41,396 nucleotides of DNA from Treponema sp. Its GTDB lineage: Bacteria; Spirochaetota; Spirochaetia; Treponematales; Treponemataceae. Shown here piece after piece: positions 41,307 to 41,396 of this stretch (position 1 is the first letter of the stretch; each line of letters starts with the position of its first letter). The position numbers and the translations under genes are program-made. Below the pieces are notes generated by a model. It had not been told where the DNA came from and made no database searches. It saw only the letters and a program-made list of their open reading frames with translations. The stretch covers positions 12,477-53,872 of the forward strand of contig JAFLSO010000010.1 of the NCBI GenBank assembly GCA_022510925.1, read 5' to 3'.

Positions 41307-41396
41307 GATACATACAACCCTCATCGACAATTCAGAACAACTAAAACTCGCGGATACCTTAAACAAAATAATCTCGGAGTCAGAAATCAATGAAAT
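41307..41396 (+). CDS. Start of an unidentified gene cut by the right edge (possibly helicase-like)
   Basis: An ATG with AGGAA eight bases upstream opens a frame that continues to the end (MIHTTLIDNSEQLKLADTLN...). About 30 residues are visible. The opening LIDN...KLADTLNKII reminds me of the N-terminus of PLD-like-domain DEAD-box or SNF2 helicases, but this is a weak memory match. The codon use is A-rich compared with the rest of the window, which might mark a transferred gene, but the sample is too short. Confidence 0.4.

Noticed and set aside
1-41396. CRISPR array
   Set aside because: Although a Cas2-like protein is present, I saw no regularly spaced direct repeats in the intergenic regions.

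Overview
The window looks like a chromosomal segment of a GC-rich spirochaete close to Treponema. I infer this from protein content and gene order: a phoH / membrane HD phosphohydrolase / ybeY / tlyC (CorC-like) run, many exported TPR proteins, a PEGA-domain exported protein, bactofilin, a DUF4912 gene next to a DUF1957 (GH57-like) gene, and a lolC-lolD-lolE set beside ftsY. Nearly all sequence is core-type coding DNA. I see no transposase, prophage, integrase or CRISPR array.

Layout. (1) Bases 1-13.6 kb are read leftward: a Cas2-like orphan, prfB (with a programmed +1 frameshift), a PEGA-domain exported protein, ftsY, an exported YD/MORN-like protein, lolC-lolD-lolE-type lipoprotein export genes, mcsA, mcsB and clpC, then a class II glutamine amidotransferase-like (PurF-type) gene cut by the left edge. 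Spacing is tight, often overlapping, so most of this may be one or two long operons. (2) 13.85-14.83 kb holds one rightward gene for an exported FN3/TPR protein. (3) 14.85-22.09 kb is a leftward operon: exported SUMF1-fold protein, phoH, PgpH-like HD phosphohydrolase, ybeY, tlyC-like gene and a large exported TPR protein. (4) From 22.2 kb a strong divergent promoter drives an exported DUF2147 protein. It is followed by tRNA-Lys (leftward), then rightward DUF4912, a degenerate GH57-family protein and a membrane SpoIIE phosphatase. (5) 28.1-30.7 kb is a leftward bactofilin-TPR-mtaB operon. (6) 30.7-35.6 kb is a rightward pta-capA-like-hrpA operon. (7) 35.6-37.8 kb carries tRNA-Val, an intrinsic terminator and fusA in line behind one strong promoter. 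(8) 37.9-41.4 kb has an acyl-CoA synthetase gene, then leftward alpha/beta hydrolase and EamA genes, and the start of a rightward gene at the right edge.

The jobs are mainly translation (prfB, fusA, ybeY, tRNAs, mtaB), protein quality control (ClpC with McsA/McsB), envelope building (Lol, FtsY, bactofilin, TPR/PEGA proteins), acetyl-phosphate and acyl-CoA metabolism (pta, acyl-CoA synthetase), and signalling (SpoIIE phosphatase, HD phosphohydrolase).

The most interesting signals are several enzyme-fold proteins that lack their catalytic residues (McsB, the GH57-like protein, the PurF-like N-terminus, the SUMF1 protein), and a set of five genes whose -10 box lies 6-9 bases from the start codon with no clear ribosome binding site, which suggests leaderless mRNAs. 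An orphan Cas2-like protein and a tRNA-terminator-fusA arrangement also deserve a second look.
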